The notes beneath the pieces are model-generated. The model saw only the letters and a list, made by a program, of their open reading frames with translations, did not search any database and had not been told where the DNA came from. Positions 7,858 to 17,136 of a stretch of 64,000 nucleotides of DNA are shown here, piece after piece; the first letter of the stretch is position 1, and every line of letters begins with the position of its first letter. This DNA comes from Mucilaginibacter lappiensis (lineage in GTDB: Bacteria; Bacteroidota; Bacteroidia; Sphingobacteriales; Sphingobacteriaceae): positions 287,849 to 351,848 of the forward strand of contig NZ_FTMG01000005.1 in the NCBI RefSeq assembly GCF_900155965.1. The letters are read 5' to 3'. The position numbers were made by a program, and so were the translations under genes.

Positions 7858-8688
7858 ATGGCTGAATTGCGCTCCTTTTTCTCACATCACGAAGATTTAA
7901 CCCAGGTAATTTTATACGCAGGCATCATTACCAGCTTATGGTTTGCCGAAGTTATAGCTTCATCAGAAGGCACCCTAACCAAGTGGAAACACTCTACTGT
8001 AAACGCCTCATTTATTTTTACAGCGTTACCTATACAACTGTTATTAACCACCTTTGTTATCCTGATATCCAAATGGACCATCGCTCATCATTGGGGGTTG
8101 ATTAATTTTATTCCATACCATAATAATCCCTGGGTATACTACACCAGCCTGTTTGTACTGCTTGACCTGTGCGAGTATATTTATCATGTTACCATGCACA
8201 AGGTGGAAGCATTATGGAGATTTCACCTGGTACATCACAGTGACCTAAATGTTGATGTATCCACTACCACCCGCGAACATCCTCTTGAAACCGGCATCCG
8301 TACCTGTTTCCTGATGCTTTGGGTATTTATTTGCGGCCCGGCTATCGGTGTTTTAATTTTACGTCAAACATTTCAATCTTTCTCCAATATCGTTGCGCAC
8401 ACACAATTCAGGCTGCCCGAAAAGGTTAACCGCATTGTAGGCCTGGTATTTATTACCCCCAATCTGCACCACGTGCATCACCACTACCAGTTACCTTATA
8501 CCGATTGCAACTATGGCGACGTATTAAGCATCTGGGATAGGTTATTTGGCACTTTTGGCAAACTAAGCAAAGAAGAAACCGTGTTTGGTATTGACACACA
8601 CATGGACGAGAAATTGAACGGAAGTTTTGTTGGTGCAGTTAAAATGCCATTTCAAAAATTTGAACGGAAACCGCAGCAGTTAGATTAA
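7858..8688 (+). CDS. Fatty acid hydroxylase / sterol desaturase superfamily protein
   Basis: 276 residues. A membrane di-iron protein: helices at about 15-33, 50-70, 92-108 and 150-170, with the histidine clusters HVTMH (110-114), HLVHH (123-127), H141 and HHVHHH (204-209). The C-terminal motif NYGDVLSIWDRLFGTF is typical of the FA_hydroxylase family, which hydroxylates or desaturates sterols, fatty acids and sphingoid bases. It lies 174 bases after the DEGS-like desaturase in the same direction. The pairing suggests that the two tailor the same lipid, for instance C4 hydroxylation of the long-chain base, but the sequence does not show the substrate. Confidence 0.85.
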   Translation: MAELRSFFSHHEDLTQVILYAGIITSLWFAEVIASSEGTLTKWKHSTVNASFIFTALPIQLLLTTFVILISKWTIAHHWGLINFIPYHNNPWVYYTSLFVLLDLCEYIYHVTMHKVEALWRFHLVHHSDLNVDVSTTTREHPLETGIRTCFLMLWVFICGPAIGVLILRQTFQSFSNIVAHTQFRLPEKVNRIVGLVFITPNLHHVHHHYQLPYTDCNYGDVLSIWDRLFGTFGKLSKEETVFGIDTHMDEKLNGSFVGAVKMPFQKFERKPQQLD

Positions 8689-8860
8689 AAAAGCTTGTCT
8701 GCAGAAAGTAATTAAATCTGCTAAAAAGCACCTCTTAATCACTGGCCTACAGTCTCTAATTTATTGCTCTCCAACTACTTCCTTGTGAACTAAGGCGATT
8801 TAATTAATGCTATCTTCATAATATTTTGGTTAATTTGCGTTATTATTTGTAACAAATAAG

Positions 8861-9763
8861 ATGACCAGATCAAAAAAATTAAAATTAATAGCACCTTTAG
8901 TCATCCTTATTTTTGTAGGAGCCTTTGCCAAGCACAGACTGTTTGACAAGGTTGCTCAAGCTGGTACACTCAACAGTAAACAAATGGACGAGATATCGGG
9001 CATAACCGCCTCATCCATCAACCCAAACATTTATTATGTACATAACGACAGCGGCGATACCAGTCGTTTTTTTGCGATAACGCCCGATGGCAAATTAAAA
9101 ACCACTATTTACTTTAATGGCGCTAATAACATCCCCCTGGGTGTACGTGACTGTGAAGATATTGCCGTGGGCCCCGGACCAGCCAAAGGCAAAAGCTACG
9201 TTTATATAGGCGATATTGGCGATAATGCCGCCAGATGGCCGTACATTACCATTTATCGTATCCGCGAAAAAAAATCATGGGCTACGGACAGCCTTACCCA
9301 TGCAGAAGCGGAACCCCTTTATCTGAAATATCCGGATGGCCCTAAAGATGCCGAAACCCTGATGATTGATCCGATTGAAAAATTATTGTGCATTGTAAGT
9401 AAAAGAAAAGATACCGTATCGGTTTATACTACGCCTTTAATGTACACGGCTAAAGATACCGTTACCCTTACCAAACGGACCAAATTATTTTTCTCGGGCT
9501 TTAAGCCCTTTAAATGGATCACTGCCGGCGATATATCCAAAGATGGAAAACAGATATTGCTAAAAAGCTATGAAAAGGTGTATTACTGGAAACGCGAGCC
9601 CAAAGAACACATTTGGGAAACCATGCGCAGAAAGCCGGATGAACTGAGTTATAAGGTAGAAAAACAAGGCGAAGCTATTGGATTCACTCCTGATGGAAAG
9701 GCTTATTATACCACCAGCGAAGGCGTTTTCTCCCCTATCTATTATTACGAAATACCGCAGTAG
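8861..9763 (+). CDS. Secreted or membrane-anchored beta-propeller-like protein
   Basis: 300 residues. Residues 7-24 form a signal anchor (LKLIAPLVILIFVGAF). The rest reads as repeated four-stranded beta units: MDEISGITASSINPNIYYVHNDSGD, RFFAITPDGKLKTTI, VRDCEDIAVGPG, YVYIGDIGDN, DAETLMIDPIEKLLCIVSK, TAGDISKDGKQILLKSYEKVYYW and EAIGFTPDGKAYYTTSEG. This spacing and the D-x-E-D, D-A-E-T and G-E-A-x-G signatures suggest a six- or seven-bladed propeller related to phytase-like or esterase-like propellers. No catalytic assignment is possible. Monocistronic, convergent with the galactosidase gene, with repeat element A1 between. Confidence 0.65.
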   Translation: MTRSKKLKLIAPLVILIFVGAFAKHRLFDKVAQAGTLNSKQMDEISGITASSINPNIYYVHNDSGDTSRFFAITPDGKLKTTIYFNGANNIPLGVRDCEDIAVGPGPAKGKSYVYIGDIGDNAARWPYITIYRIREKKSWATDSLTHAEAEPLYLKYPDGPKDAETLMIDPIEKLLCIVSKRKDTVSVYTTPLMYTAKDTVTLTKRTKLFFSGFKPFKWITAGDISKDGKQILLKSYEKVYYWKREPKEHIWETMRRKPDELSYKVEKQGEAIGFTPDGKAYYTTSEGVFSPIYYYEIPQ

Positions 9764-9782
9764 CGTTTAAATTTTTTTTTGA

Positions 9783-9864
9783 TTTGTCATGCTGAACGTA
9801 GTGAAGCATCTATTATGCGGCTTACCTGTTAAAGAAGATCCTTCGCTACGCTCAGGATGACAAA
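9783..9864. repeat. Dispersed palindromic repeat, family A, copy 1
   Basis: 82 bases bounded by TTTGTCATGCTGA and TCAGGATGACAAA in inverted order, with inner matches GTAGTGAAGCATCT and AGATCCTTCGCTAC. Copies 2 and 3 are at 35011-35092 and 47097-47176. It fills the gap between two converging genes and could form a long hairpin that ends both transcripts. Confidence 0.85.
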
Positions 9865-9875
9865 TTTCTAATTAC

Positions 9876-12095
9876 TTATTTCTCCACCCTGATGAGCATA
9901 ACGCCATGCGGCGCTACTTTGGCGCTAAAATCTTTACCGGTAGTAATTACATACTTTTGCTGCCATACATCCCTGAATTTGGTATACCCTTTTAAAGCAG
10001 GATCGTTTTTATCCAGGCTGATGGTTTGGTACTTGTCCGACAGGTTAAATAAGCCAATGGCTTTACCGCCGTCTTTAAGTTCTTTTACCCAGATCTGGTA
10101 ATCTTCTTTTTTCAGGTATTGGCTTGCCCCTTTGCCCAAAGCATCCTGATCAATGGCCAGTACTTCGTCGTTAGTAAGCAAGTTAAGTGTAAACCTATCC
10201 AGATGCCCCATATCACAACCGATCAACAATGGTGATGAAAGCAAGCTCCACAAACTGATGTGGGTATATTGCTCATCGTAAGTGAGGCGCGTATTGTGCA
10301 GACTTGGCCCCCAGCCTACCTTACCAACTACCAGCATATCGGGGTCGTTAAAATGGCCTGGCTGCGAAAATGGCGCCGCTTTATCCTGGTTAAAACCGAT
10401 GGACGATAAACTGCGCCAGGTATCCTGGATGTCGCCCGTGGTGCGCCAGCTGTTACCGCCTACTTCGGCACCCCACTCCCATACTTTACCCCAGCCATAC
10501 TGGCAAAGGCTGTACATGATATCGCGGTTTATTTTATCTAAAGAGCTGCGCATTACCTGGTAAGGTTTTTTCAAAGCCGGCAGATCAGGGTTTGCGGGAG
10601 TTACTTCAGAGTACGAACACCAGTCGTATTTCAGGTAATCGATACCCCAATCGCCATAAGTTTGCGCGTCCTGGTCTTCATGCTGCCAGCTACCCAAAAA
10701 TCCGCCGCAAGTGCGTGGCCCCGGCGATGAGTATATCCCCATGCGTAAACCCAAACCATGTACATAGTCTGTGAGCGCTTTCATATCCGGAAATTTGCTG
10801 TTGGCTATGATTTTGCCATCGGCCTGACGCTGTTCAGCCTCCCAGCCATCATCAATATTAATATAAGCCCAACCATGCGCGCTTAACCTGTCGACCATGG
10901 CTTTTGCCGATATACGTACCTTTTTATCATCCACACTTAAACCCCAGGCATTCCAGCTGTTCCAGCCCAATGCCGGTGTCAAACCAATTTTATCGCCAAT
11001 AATAATGGTGAACGACTTGGTTTTGCTGCCCAGCCTGTTACTGACGGTGAGCGTTACTGGGTAAGAACCTTTTTGAGCTACTGCGCCTGTAATGATACCT
11101 GTTGCCGCATCCAGCTTTAAGCCATCGGGTAAACCCTGTGCTTTATAAGTTAAAGGCTTTTGGCCGGTTGCCGGTATAAGGTATAAAAAAGGGTGATCCG
11201 GACGTGCACCAAAAACATCGGCACCATTTATTTTTGGTTTGGCCGATGGATATGGTGTAAGCAAGTACGGTGTGGTTTCGGTATGGGTTATTTCTTTACC
11301 AGATTTTTCATCGGTAAACGTGTAAACAATAGTATATGATTTTTTCTCTAAACGGGCTATCTCAAACGAATAGGTAAAAGGCCTGCCCACTGAAAACGCG
11401 GCATCGTTTGTTTTTTCGTACAAAACAGCCTTGGTTTCCGGGTCGGTAACTTTGAACGCTAATTTCCCTTTGTAATCATAATGGTTAGTAGTAATGAGTT
11501 TGATGGATTTACTTAAACTGTTGCGTTCGCCGTAGTTAAAATCTGCTTCGGTATTTACAGTTACATGATCCATCACATCGGCCATGCCTATGCTAAAGTT
11601 GGTGCCATAAATACCGCCATCGCCGCCGGTATCAAAAATACGTACAGCCAAAACATTCTCTTTGTCCCACAAAATAGCCGGGTTATTTGCCGCGATGGTA
11701 TACGTGCGCGGACCATAAAAGCTACCGGTTTTAATATCGCCGGTTTTACCACCAAACCGGCCGATCAATTTACCGTTCAAGTAAACCTCATCATTATCAT
11801 CAACACTGCCCAGGTTAATGCGCAGGCTATCTTTCAAAAATGCATTTTGTTTTAATGACGACGGGATCACCACATGAATACGGTACCAGCCAAAGCCGTC
11901 ATAACCGGGATGCCCTTCCTGCTCCCAGCTTTGGGCCACATTAACAGCCTGCCAATGCTGATCGTTATAAGTAGGTGAGGCCCATTGTGCAGAATCGCCA
12001 ATGGCTAGTTTCCATCCCTTGGTTAAGGATACATCCTGCGCACGGACGCTTAAAAAGCCCGCAGCAAGTAAAATAAGTAAAAGTAATTTTCTCAT
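9876..12095 (-). CDS. Alpha-galactosidase (GH27) with N-terminal carbohydrate-binding-like domain
   Basis: 739 residues, exported (signal peptide 1-19, cleavage at VRA-Q). Domain order: a galactose-binding-like jelly-roll about 25-180 (WQAVNVAQSWEQEG, GWYRIHVVIP, DEVYLNGKLIG), a linker beta domain, a putative Ig (He_PIG) domain about 300-366 (PLTYKAQGLPDGLKLDAATG), then a GH27 catalytic barrel from 376 (LGWNSWNAWG) with the nucleophile Asp491 in KYDWC and the acid/base Asp555 in RTTGD, and a C-terminal beta sandwich. It hydrolyses terminal alpha-galactosyl groups, probably in the periplasm or at the surface. It is transcribed alone; no SusC/D pair or regulator is adjacent. Multi-domain size is larger than the usual 400-residue GH27 core. 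Confidence 0.92.
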   Translation of the reverse strand: MRKLLLLILLAAGFLSVRAQDVSLTKGWKLAIGDSAQWASPTYNDQHWQAVNVAQSWEQEGHPGYDGFGWYRIHVVIPSSLKQNAFLKDSLRINLGSVDDNDEVYLNGKLIGRFGGKTGDIKTGSFYGPRTYTIAANNPAILWDKENVLAVRIFDTGGDGGIYGTNFSIGMADVMDHVTVNTEADFNYGERNSLSKSIKLITTNHYDYKGKLAFKVTDPETKAVLYEKTNDAAFSVGRPFTYSFEIARLEKKSYTIVYTFTDEKSGKEITHTETTPYLLTPYPSAKPKINGADVFGARPDHPFLYLIPATGQKPLTYKAQGLPDGLKLDAATGIITGAVAQKGSYPVTLTVSNRLGSKTKSFTIIIGDKIGLTPALGWNSWNAWGLSVDDKKVRISAKAMVDRLSAHGWAYINIDDGWEAEQRQADGKIIANSKFPDMKALTDYVHGLGLRMGIYSSPGPRTCGGFLGSWQHEDQDAQTYGDWGIDYLKYDWCSYSEVTPANPDLPALKKPYQVMRSSLDKINRDIMYSLCQYGWGKVWEWGAEVGGNSWRTTGDIQDTWRSLSSIGFNQDKAAPFSQPGHFNDPDMLVVGKVGWGPSLHNTRLTYDEQYTHISLWSLLSSPLLIGCDMGHLDRFTLNLLTNDEVLAIDQDALGKGASQYLKKEDYQIWVKELKDGGKAIGLFNLSDKYQTISLDKNDPALKGYTKFRDVWQQKYVITTGKDFSAKVAPHGVMLIRVEK

Positions 12096-12294
12096 TCAAA
12101 GTAATTTATTAGGTAAAACAGTTCTCTCTTTACGAAAATTCAGGAGCAACTAAGATACATGATTACGCAATAAAATGTATGCTTAACAATTATTGTTTTA
12201 ACAATTATATAGCATTGGTTATACTGAAATTTAACCTGTTGTTCACCATGAGTTATAATAGGGATTTTACCTTTAAGTATTAAAAAACAACCAT

Positions 12295-12651
12295 ATGAAA
12301 AGGACAATTTTAACAACCGCCCTGTTAATTTGCTGCTTTTTAGCCAGTTTTGCAGCTATCGCCGATTTCTCGGGTATGTGGACAGGCACCTTAAAAGTTG
12401 AAACCGGTGAGGTATATCCCCTCCTTTACAATTTTAAAATTGAGGGTGATAAATTAACCGGCACTGCCAAAACCCCAAAAGGGGATTTGCCTATTGACGA
12501 TGGCAAAATAACCGGTAATGATTTCAAATTCACCATAACATTAGGTGACATGGAGATTGCCCACACCGGCAAGTTTTATGCGGATTCTATCGGGGTTGAT
12601 ATTGCTGTGGGTGATACCAAAGCGCATACAACGTTGTTGAGGAAGAAGTAA
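12295..12651 (+). CDS. Small secreted beta protein, paralogue 1 of 3
   Basis: 118 residues. Signal peptide 1-22 (MKRTILTTALLICCFLASFAAI). The mature part is a short antiparallel beta protein: ADFSGMWTGTLKVE, YPLLYNFKIEGDKLTGTAKTPKGD, IDDGKITGNDFKFTITLGDMEIAHTGKFYADS. The pattern G-x-W-x-G and D-K-L-T-G-T-A, then I-x-G-x-D-F-x-F, recalls small calycin-like proteins. Two paralogues lie at 17799-18155 and 18292-18657 on the other strand. Function unknown; some database entries label relatives as glycoside hydrolases, for which I see no catalytic evidence. A near-consensus -7 box (TACCTTTA) lies about 25 bases before the start. Confidence 0.75.
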   Translation: MKRTILTTALLICCFLASFAAIADFSGMWTGTLKVETGEVYPLLYNFKIEGDKLTGTAKTPKGDLPIDDGKITGNDFKFTITLGDMEIAHTGKFYADSIGVDIAVGDTKAHTTLLRKK

Positions 12652-12675
12652 AAGCCCCCTCTAAAAAATATAAAA

Positions 12676-12768
12676 ATGTCATTGCGAGCGCAGCGTGGCA
12701 ATCTCCTCGTGCGCTTTTAGATGTGCATAGCTACGAGATTGCTTCGTCGTTCCTTCTCGCAATGACAT
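12676..12768. repeat. Dispersed palindromic repeat, family B, copy 1
   Basis: 93 bases bounded by ATGTCATTGCGAG and CTCGCAATGACAT, with inner inverted matches GCAATCTCCTCG and CGAGATTGC. Copy 2, carrying an extra stretch, is at 16899-17046. It lies between converging genes. Confidence 0.85.
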
Positions 12769-12784
12769 GATTGGAATTTGTGCC

Positions 12785-12994
12785 TTATTTCTCCTCCGTT
12801 GTATCCCTTTCTACCAATTCCATACCGCATTTGGAGCAAACACCGGGTTTGTCAAAACTCAGGTCGGGGTGCATGGTGCAGGTGTACTTGCTTTTCTTTT
12901 GATGCTTTTCAGTGGCTTTATCGCCGTTGCTGCAAGCCGTGATGGTTCCTAATGACCATACAGCTAAACACAAAATAATAATTGACTTTTTCAT
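12785..12994 (-). CDS. Heavy-metal-binding domain lipoprotein
   Basis: 69 residues. Lipoprotein signal peptide with the lipobox ending at Cys21 (G-T-I-T-A-C), so it is anchored to a membrane facing the periplasm. The mature part carries the motif YTCTMHPDLSFDKPGVCSKC followed by GMELV, the short heavy-metal-binding domain found in copper export and chaperone proteins (C-x-M-H-P, then G-x-C-P/S-x-C-G-M-x-L). It starts two bases after the stop of the PepSY gene and is the last gene of that operon. Role inferred: capture of copper or a similar ion in the periplasm. Confidence 0.8.
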   Translation of the reverse strand: MKKSIIILCLAVWSLGTITACSNGDKATEKHQKKSKYTCTMHPDLSFDKPGVCSKCGMELVERDTTEEK

Positions 12995-12996
12995 AG

Positions 12997-14448
12997 CTAT
13001 TTGTTTTTTATAAAAGCGGCAAAGCCAAACAGCGATGCCACCAGCATACCGAGGGCGGCGAGCATACTTACGATATCGCGGATATCCTTACCGGCCCAGC
13101 TCATACCGAAATACTTGTGCAGGAAGATGAACGATAAGCCCTCGGCCCTGTCGATACCGGCAACTTTGGTAGCCAGTTTTGATGATGTTGTTTCGATATA
13201 CCAGTTATCGCCATTGGGGTAACTCACCCGTGCAACCGGCAGGCGTTTGTTGATAAAGCCGTACTCGTTATTAAACTGCTTAATCACATCTACTTTCACC
13301 CGGCCTTTATATGTGGTTAAACCCGATGTGGGGGTATGATAATAAGTACTTAAAAAGCGGGCATAATCCTCATCGCCCAATTCGCGCTCATGGCCTGTTT
13401 GGGTATCAAAATAAAGCACCTCTTTTTTGTTATCAACTACCTGGTAAAAAGTATTGCCGTTAAAGCTTACCAAGCCGGTTTGTTTTATGGTGCTATCGGC
13501 GATGGGTAAGGTAAGGTTTGAAACTGTTAATTGCTTTCGGGTGATCACTTGCCCATAATCAGCTTTGGCTGGCTCATTGTGATACAGCTTTACTATTAAA
13601 TGAAAGGCCCCACTTACCACAAAGGTGAACATCACAAAAGATACGATGAGCCCTATCTGCCGGTGAAAGCGGTGTACAAAGCGTTTGTCCTCGGTGCCTT
13701 TGGCTTTGCGGTTTTGCTGTATGGTTTTAAACTTTTTCCAGAACAGACCATAGATAGTTAAGCCGCTGATCAACGAAAACAGCATCACACACATAATAGC
13801 CAACAGGAACACATTCCGGAATGTATCGCCGGCAATATCCGCCAGAAACTGCCAGGTGTGGAACTGCTCAAATACCCAGAGCATGATTTTCCGGGTATTG
13901 TTATTAAATGTGCCCATGCGGTTATGGCCTGTTTCGATGTAAACATCCATACCATCGGGGCGGTTAAAGGAAACCTTCCAAACGGGTAACAGGTGATTGA
14001 TGGGCTGGTATTGCGCGTCGAAAGTGGTTTGCAGCAGGATGCTTTTCAGGGTAGATGTAGAGTCCTGTGTAAAAAAACGGGCGAGGTATTCAGCATATTG
14101 CACGTCGCCGTTGGGCAACAATATACCATCGGTAGCCGAGTAATATTGATAAACACTATCGCGCCCCAGCACCTGGTAAAAGGTGCCTTTGTTGAAATGG
14201 ATGAGGTTAAAGTTCCGAAGCTCGTTCAGGTTGTTCTTATCCATTACTTGCTGAAGGGATAGCGCCGGCTGCATTTTGCTTTGCGATAAAGGTTTAAAAA
14301 CTTCTTTGGCAATAGATGGCCTGAACCAGTTTGACATAAAAGGGTGCGAAAGTCCGCTCAATGTCCAAAAGATCACCGGTACCAGGCCTATTAAGCCCAG
14401 TACACGATGCCATTTATAAAAACTACTTTTTATTGCTGATGATGCCAT
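12997..14448 (-). CDS. PepSY-associated transmembrane protein
   Basis: 483 residues from ATG 14446-14448; a TTG two codons earlier is less likely. The N-terminal helix with FYKWHRVLGLIGLVPVIFWTLSGLSHPF is typical of PepSY_TM proteins. A periplasmic PepSY-like region follows, then helices at about 206-230, near 270 (FHRQIGLIVSFVMFTFVVSGAFHLI) and at the C terminus (DIVSMLAALGMLVASLFGFAAFI). Histidines at helix ends (W-H-R, R-F-H-R-Q, H-K-Y-F-G) could bind heme. Relatives accompany TonB receptors for iron or copper and are thought to be membrane reductases. It starts two bases after the receptor stop codon, so the genes are co-transcribed and probably coupled. Confidence 0.85.
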   Translation of the reverse strand: MASSAIKSSFYKWHRVLGLIGLVPVIFWTLSGLSHPFMSNWFRPSIAKEVFKPLSQSKMQPALSLQQVMDKNNLNELRNFNLIHFNKGTFYQVLGRDSVYQYYSATDGILLPNGDVQYAEYLARFFTQDSTSTLKSILLQTTFDAQYQPINHLLPVWKVSFNRPDGMDVYIETGHNRMGTFNNNTRKIMLWVFEQFHTWQFLADIAGDTFRNVFLLAIMCVMLFSLISGLTIYGLFWKKFKTIQQNRKAKGTEDKRFVHRFHRQIGLIVSFVMFTFVVSGAFHLIVKLYHNEPAKADYGQVITRKQLTVSNLTLPIADSTIKQTGLVSFNGNTFYQVVDNKKEVLYFDTQTGHERELGDEDYARFLSTYYHTPTSGLTTYKGRVKVDVIKQFNNEYGFINKRLPVARVSYPNGDNWYIETTSSKLATKVAGIDRAEGLSFIFLHKYFGMSWAGKDIRDIVSMLAALGMLVASLFGFAAFIKNK

Positions 14449-14450
14449 GA

Positions 14451-16802
14451 TCAATATTTTGAAAAAGAGTAACTAATGCCTAGGGTATAAGTACGCGGCG
14501 GCGCGGCATTATACGTATCGCCGTATTGGTTGCTGGTTACCGTAGTGGCATACAGCTTATTGGTTAGGTTCAACACGTTAAACCAGATGCCGGCACCCTT
14601 GATCACACTGCTTTTGATATCATAACCCAAACGCAGGTTATAAATATCGTAACCGCTGTAAGTTTTGGTATTGGCCGGGTTAGTATAGTACTGGTTGATG
14701 TGTTGCCACTCGGTAGCTATCCTAAAACCCGGTAGATACTGAGGTTTGTACGTAAGCTCCGAGTTGGCTATCCATGCGGGTGCATTGTTCATGCGGTTGC
14801 CATTATAACTGATCACCGTGCTGGTTCCGTTACTGGTGCGTACTTCGCTGTATTCTACATAGGTATGCCTGGCGTTGGTACCGCTAAACCTGAAGGTAAG
14901 CTCTTTAACAGGCGCTACGGTTACGGAATACTCCACCCCGCGGTGACGGGTTGCTCCCGCGTTTTGGTTTTGCGTGGTATTATCGGGCAACAGCTGACTA
15001 ATAATCTCGTTGTGGCCTTCCATATCAAACAAACTCATTTCAAAGTATAGCTTTTTGTTGAACGCCGAAAACCAACCACCTACTTCATAATTATCAAAAG
15101 TAGCTTGTTTCAATGGTGTTAACTGGCGAGAGCTGTATAGGTCGCCGGTTTCTGGCGGTTGAAAACCTACACTGTAATTGGCGTAGAATCCTTTATTATG
15201 CCCCAAATCATACGTTAAACCCAGTTTTGGCGCCACGATATTAAAATTATTGGTTTCCTGTTGCTTGTATTTGGTTTGCCCAGCCGGAATGCTGTTAGTA
15301 AAATCATAATGCACCCTGTCATAACGCAAGCCGCCCACAATCCGCAGGGCCTCTACCGGTTTTATTTCATACTGTAAGTAAGCAGCGGTGTTGAACAGTT
15401 TGATGTTATAATTATCAATATACCTGCCGGTATTGGTAAAGCCCGTGTAATAGTTGTTCTGTACATCTTTATCGATGTTTAAATATTGGGCATAGTACGA
15501 GCTCGGACTATCATCCATATAAACGCCACCAATTAAACGCGAGTGTAGAAAATCAATGTCGACACGGTGTTGGGCCAGCAAGCCGTAGCTCTGGAATTTC
15601 TGATCATTTACCTGTCCATTTGAACTTACGTATTTGCCGGCATTATCCCGCACATCGGAAATATAATAGCTGGGTAATTGCGCGGTAGAGTTATCACGGA
15701 AAAACAGGGTTACAAAAGTGCTGTTCTTATCATCCCATTGATGATCCAAACGGGTACTGGCCCTGAAAGCCTTCACTGTACGATAGGTAAAACGCTGATT
15801 TGCTCCATACTTGCGGCTATAAAAATGAGCACTATCCAAACTACCTGGTGTTTGGGTGTTTAGGTAGTTATAAGCAGCAGCCGTGGTTAAACGGGTGGTG
15901 GCATTAAAATCATAAGTGGTTTTAAAGTTTACCGAGTATTTATCAAAGTCGGAGTAATCCTGCCAGCTGTTTTTCTGATGGGCCACATATCCTCCCACAT
16001 ATAAACCAAACTTACCCTGACTAAAACCACCATCGGCATCAACCCGGCGGTAATGGTAATTATCGCCCTGAACAGAAACATTACCCGCATAACCCGTAGG
16101 CGGTCCCTGCGTAATAAAGTTAACCGCTCCGCCAATAGAGTTACTACCATAAAGCGATGAGGCCGGGCCTTTGATCACCTCAATATCTTTAACGCCCGAC
16201 ATATTGATCTCATACAGCGAGTTATGGTTAAAGATCCCCGTAGGGCGTATCGGCAGACCATCTTCCATGTATAAATAAAGTGCGTTATAAGTAATGGGCT
16301 GACGGATAGCCATCGTATGCTGTTCATTTCCCAGGTTCACCATGTATACACCGGCTACCTTGTTCAATAACTGGTAAAGCGCGGTGGCTTTGGCGTCTTT
16401 TATTTGGGTGGAATTTATTTTGCTGATGGCGATAGGTGCATCCTGCCGGGCCTGCCCTTCCCTGCTGGCAGTTACCACTACCGGTTGCAGGTCGACGGTT
16501 GAAGGCTCCAGGGCGATGTCAAGTTCCTGCCCTTTTAAGGTAGCCACATCTACCATGCGGGTATTATAACCTACCATTGCAAATTTAAGTTTGGTAATAC
16601 CTTGTGCATTAATAGTAAAATGTCCCTTAGCATTGGTCATAGCCAGCTTTACACCAGTTACGGCATCGGCTTTACATATAGAAGCGCCTACCAGGGCCTC
16701 ATGCGTATTGGCATCTGTAATAGTTCCTTGTAAGGTGGTTTGGCCGTATGACCGGATAAAAAGTGATATAAAAAGTATAGATAGAATTAGATATTTTTTC
16801 AT
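14451..16802 (-). CDS. TonB-dependent receptor, probably for a metal complex
   Basis: 783 residues from the ATG at 16800-16802, which begins the signal peptide (MKKYLILSILFISLFIRSYGQ); an in-frame TTG 17 codons upstream is rejected. Domains: CarboxypepD_reg about 22-105, a TonB-box-like segment with PVVVTASRE about 108-116, plug about 117-230 (QLLNKVAGVYMVNLG, IEVIKGPASSLYGSNSIGGAVNFIT) and a 22-strand-type barrel ending in SYSFSKY. The plug is the classic IEVIKGP form of siderophore and copper receptors. It is directly followed by the PepSY and heavy-metal-binding lipoprotein genes, so it probably imports an iron or copper chelate. Confidence 0.9.
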   Translation of the reverse strand: MKKYLILSILFISLFIRSYGQTTLQGTITDANTHEALVGASICKADAVTGVKLAMTNAKGHFTINAQGITKLKFAMVGYNTRMVDVATLKGQELDIALEPSTVDLQPVVVTASREGQARQDAPIAISKINSTQIKDAKATALYQLLNKVAGVYMVNLGNEQHTMAIRQPITYNALYLYMEDGLPIRPTGIFNHNSLYEINMSGVKDIEVIKGPASSLYGSNSIGGAVNFITQGPPTGYAGNVSVQGDNYHYRRVDADGGFSQGKFGLYVGGYVAHQKNSWQDYSDFDKYSVNFKTTYDFNATTRLTTAAAYNYLNTQTPGSLDSAHFYSRKYGANQRFTYRTVKAFRASTRLDHQWDDKNSTFVTLFFRDNSTAQLPSYYISDVRDNAGKYVSSNGQVNDQKFQSYGLLAQHRVDIDFLHSRLIGGVYMDDSPSSYYAQYLNIDKDVQNNYYTGFTNTGRYIDNYNIKLFNTAAYLQYEIKPVEALRIVGGLRYDRVHYDFTNSIPAGQTKYKQQETNNFNIVAPKLGLTYDLGHNKGFYANYSVGFQPPETGDLYSSRQLTPLKQATFDNYEVGGWFSAFNKKLYFEMSLFDMEGHNEIISQLLPDNTTQNQNAGATRHRGVEYSVTVAPVKELTFRFSGTNARHTYVEYSEVRTSNGTSTVISYNGNRMNNAPAWIANSELTYKPQYLPGFRIATEWQHINQYYTNPANTKTYSGYDIYNLRLGYDIKSSVIKGAGIWFNVLNLTNKLYATTVTSNQYGDTYNAAPPRTYTLGISYSFSKY

Positions 16803-17136
16803 GAATAAGCAATCAGGAGCCGAAGCCCCGGTATAAAATTGAGTATAGGACAATGGGATTCCCGGAGATGGATGGTTGGTCGTCTACAACTAAACCCACT
16901 ATGTCATTGCGAGCGCAGCGTGGACAACCGACCAGCGGGAGCTCATTAATACCCTAAAAACAATTAGCAGCATTAATAATCTCCTCACTATGTTTGCCTT
17001 TTATACGAGGAGATTGCTTCGTCGTTCCTCCTCGCAATGACATAGTTATAATGTATAATGGTGACAAAATATTTCTACACGCAAAAGCGCATAGCAAAGC
17101 CATCAATCCAAAAGATCCGGGAATATAAAATGGGAA
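16803..17136. other. Spacer with an interrupted repeat, upstream of the receptor operon
   Basis: 334 bases without a gene. Almost half is repeat element B2. The 95 bases between the element and the receptor start should hold the receptor promoter if the small upstream gene is not co-transcribed with it. I see no Fur-box-like palindrome of convincing quality. Confidence 0.5.
16899..17046. repeat. Dispersed palindromic repeat, family B, copy 2, with an internal insertion
   Basis: Ends CTATGTCATTGCGAG and CTCGCAATGACATAG match copy 1 at 12676. After GCAGCGTGG the element departs from copy 1 for about 58 bases and then resumes at ATCTCCTC. The extra stretch ends in a direct repeat of CATTAATA (near 16944 and 16971). 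Confidence 0.8.

Noticed and set aside
8861..9763. SMP-30/gluconolactonase assignment
   Set aside because: Propeller-like repeats are visible but the metal ligands of that family could not be placed with confidence.
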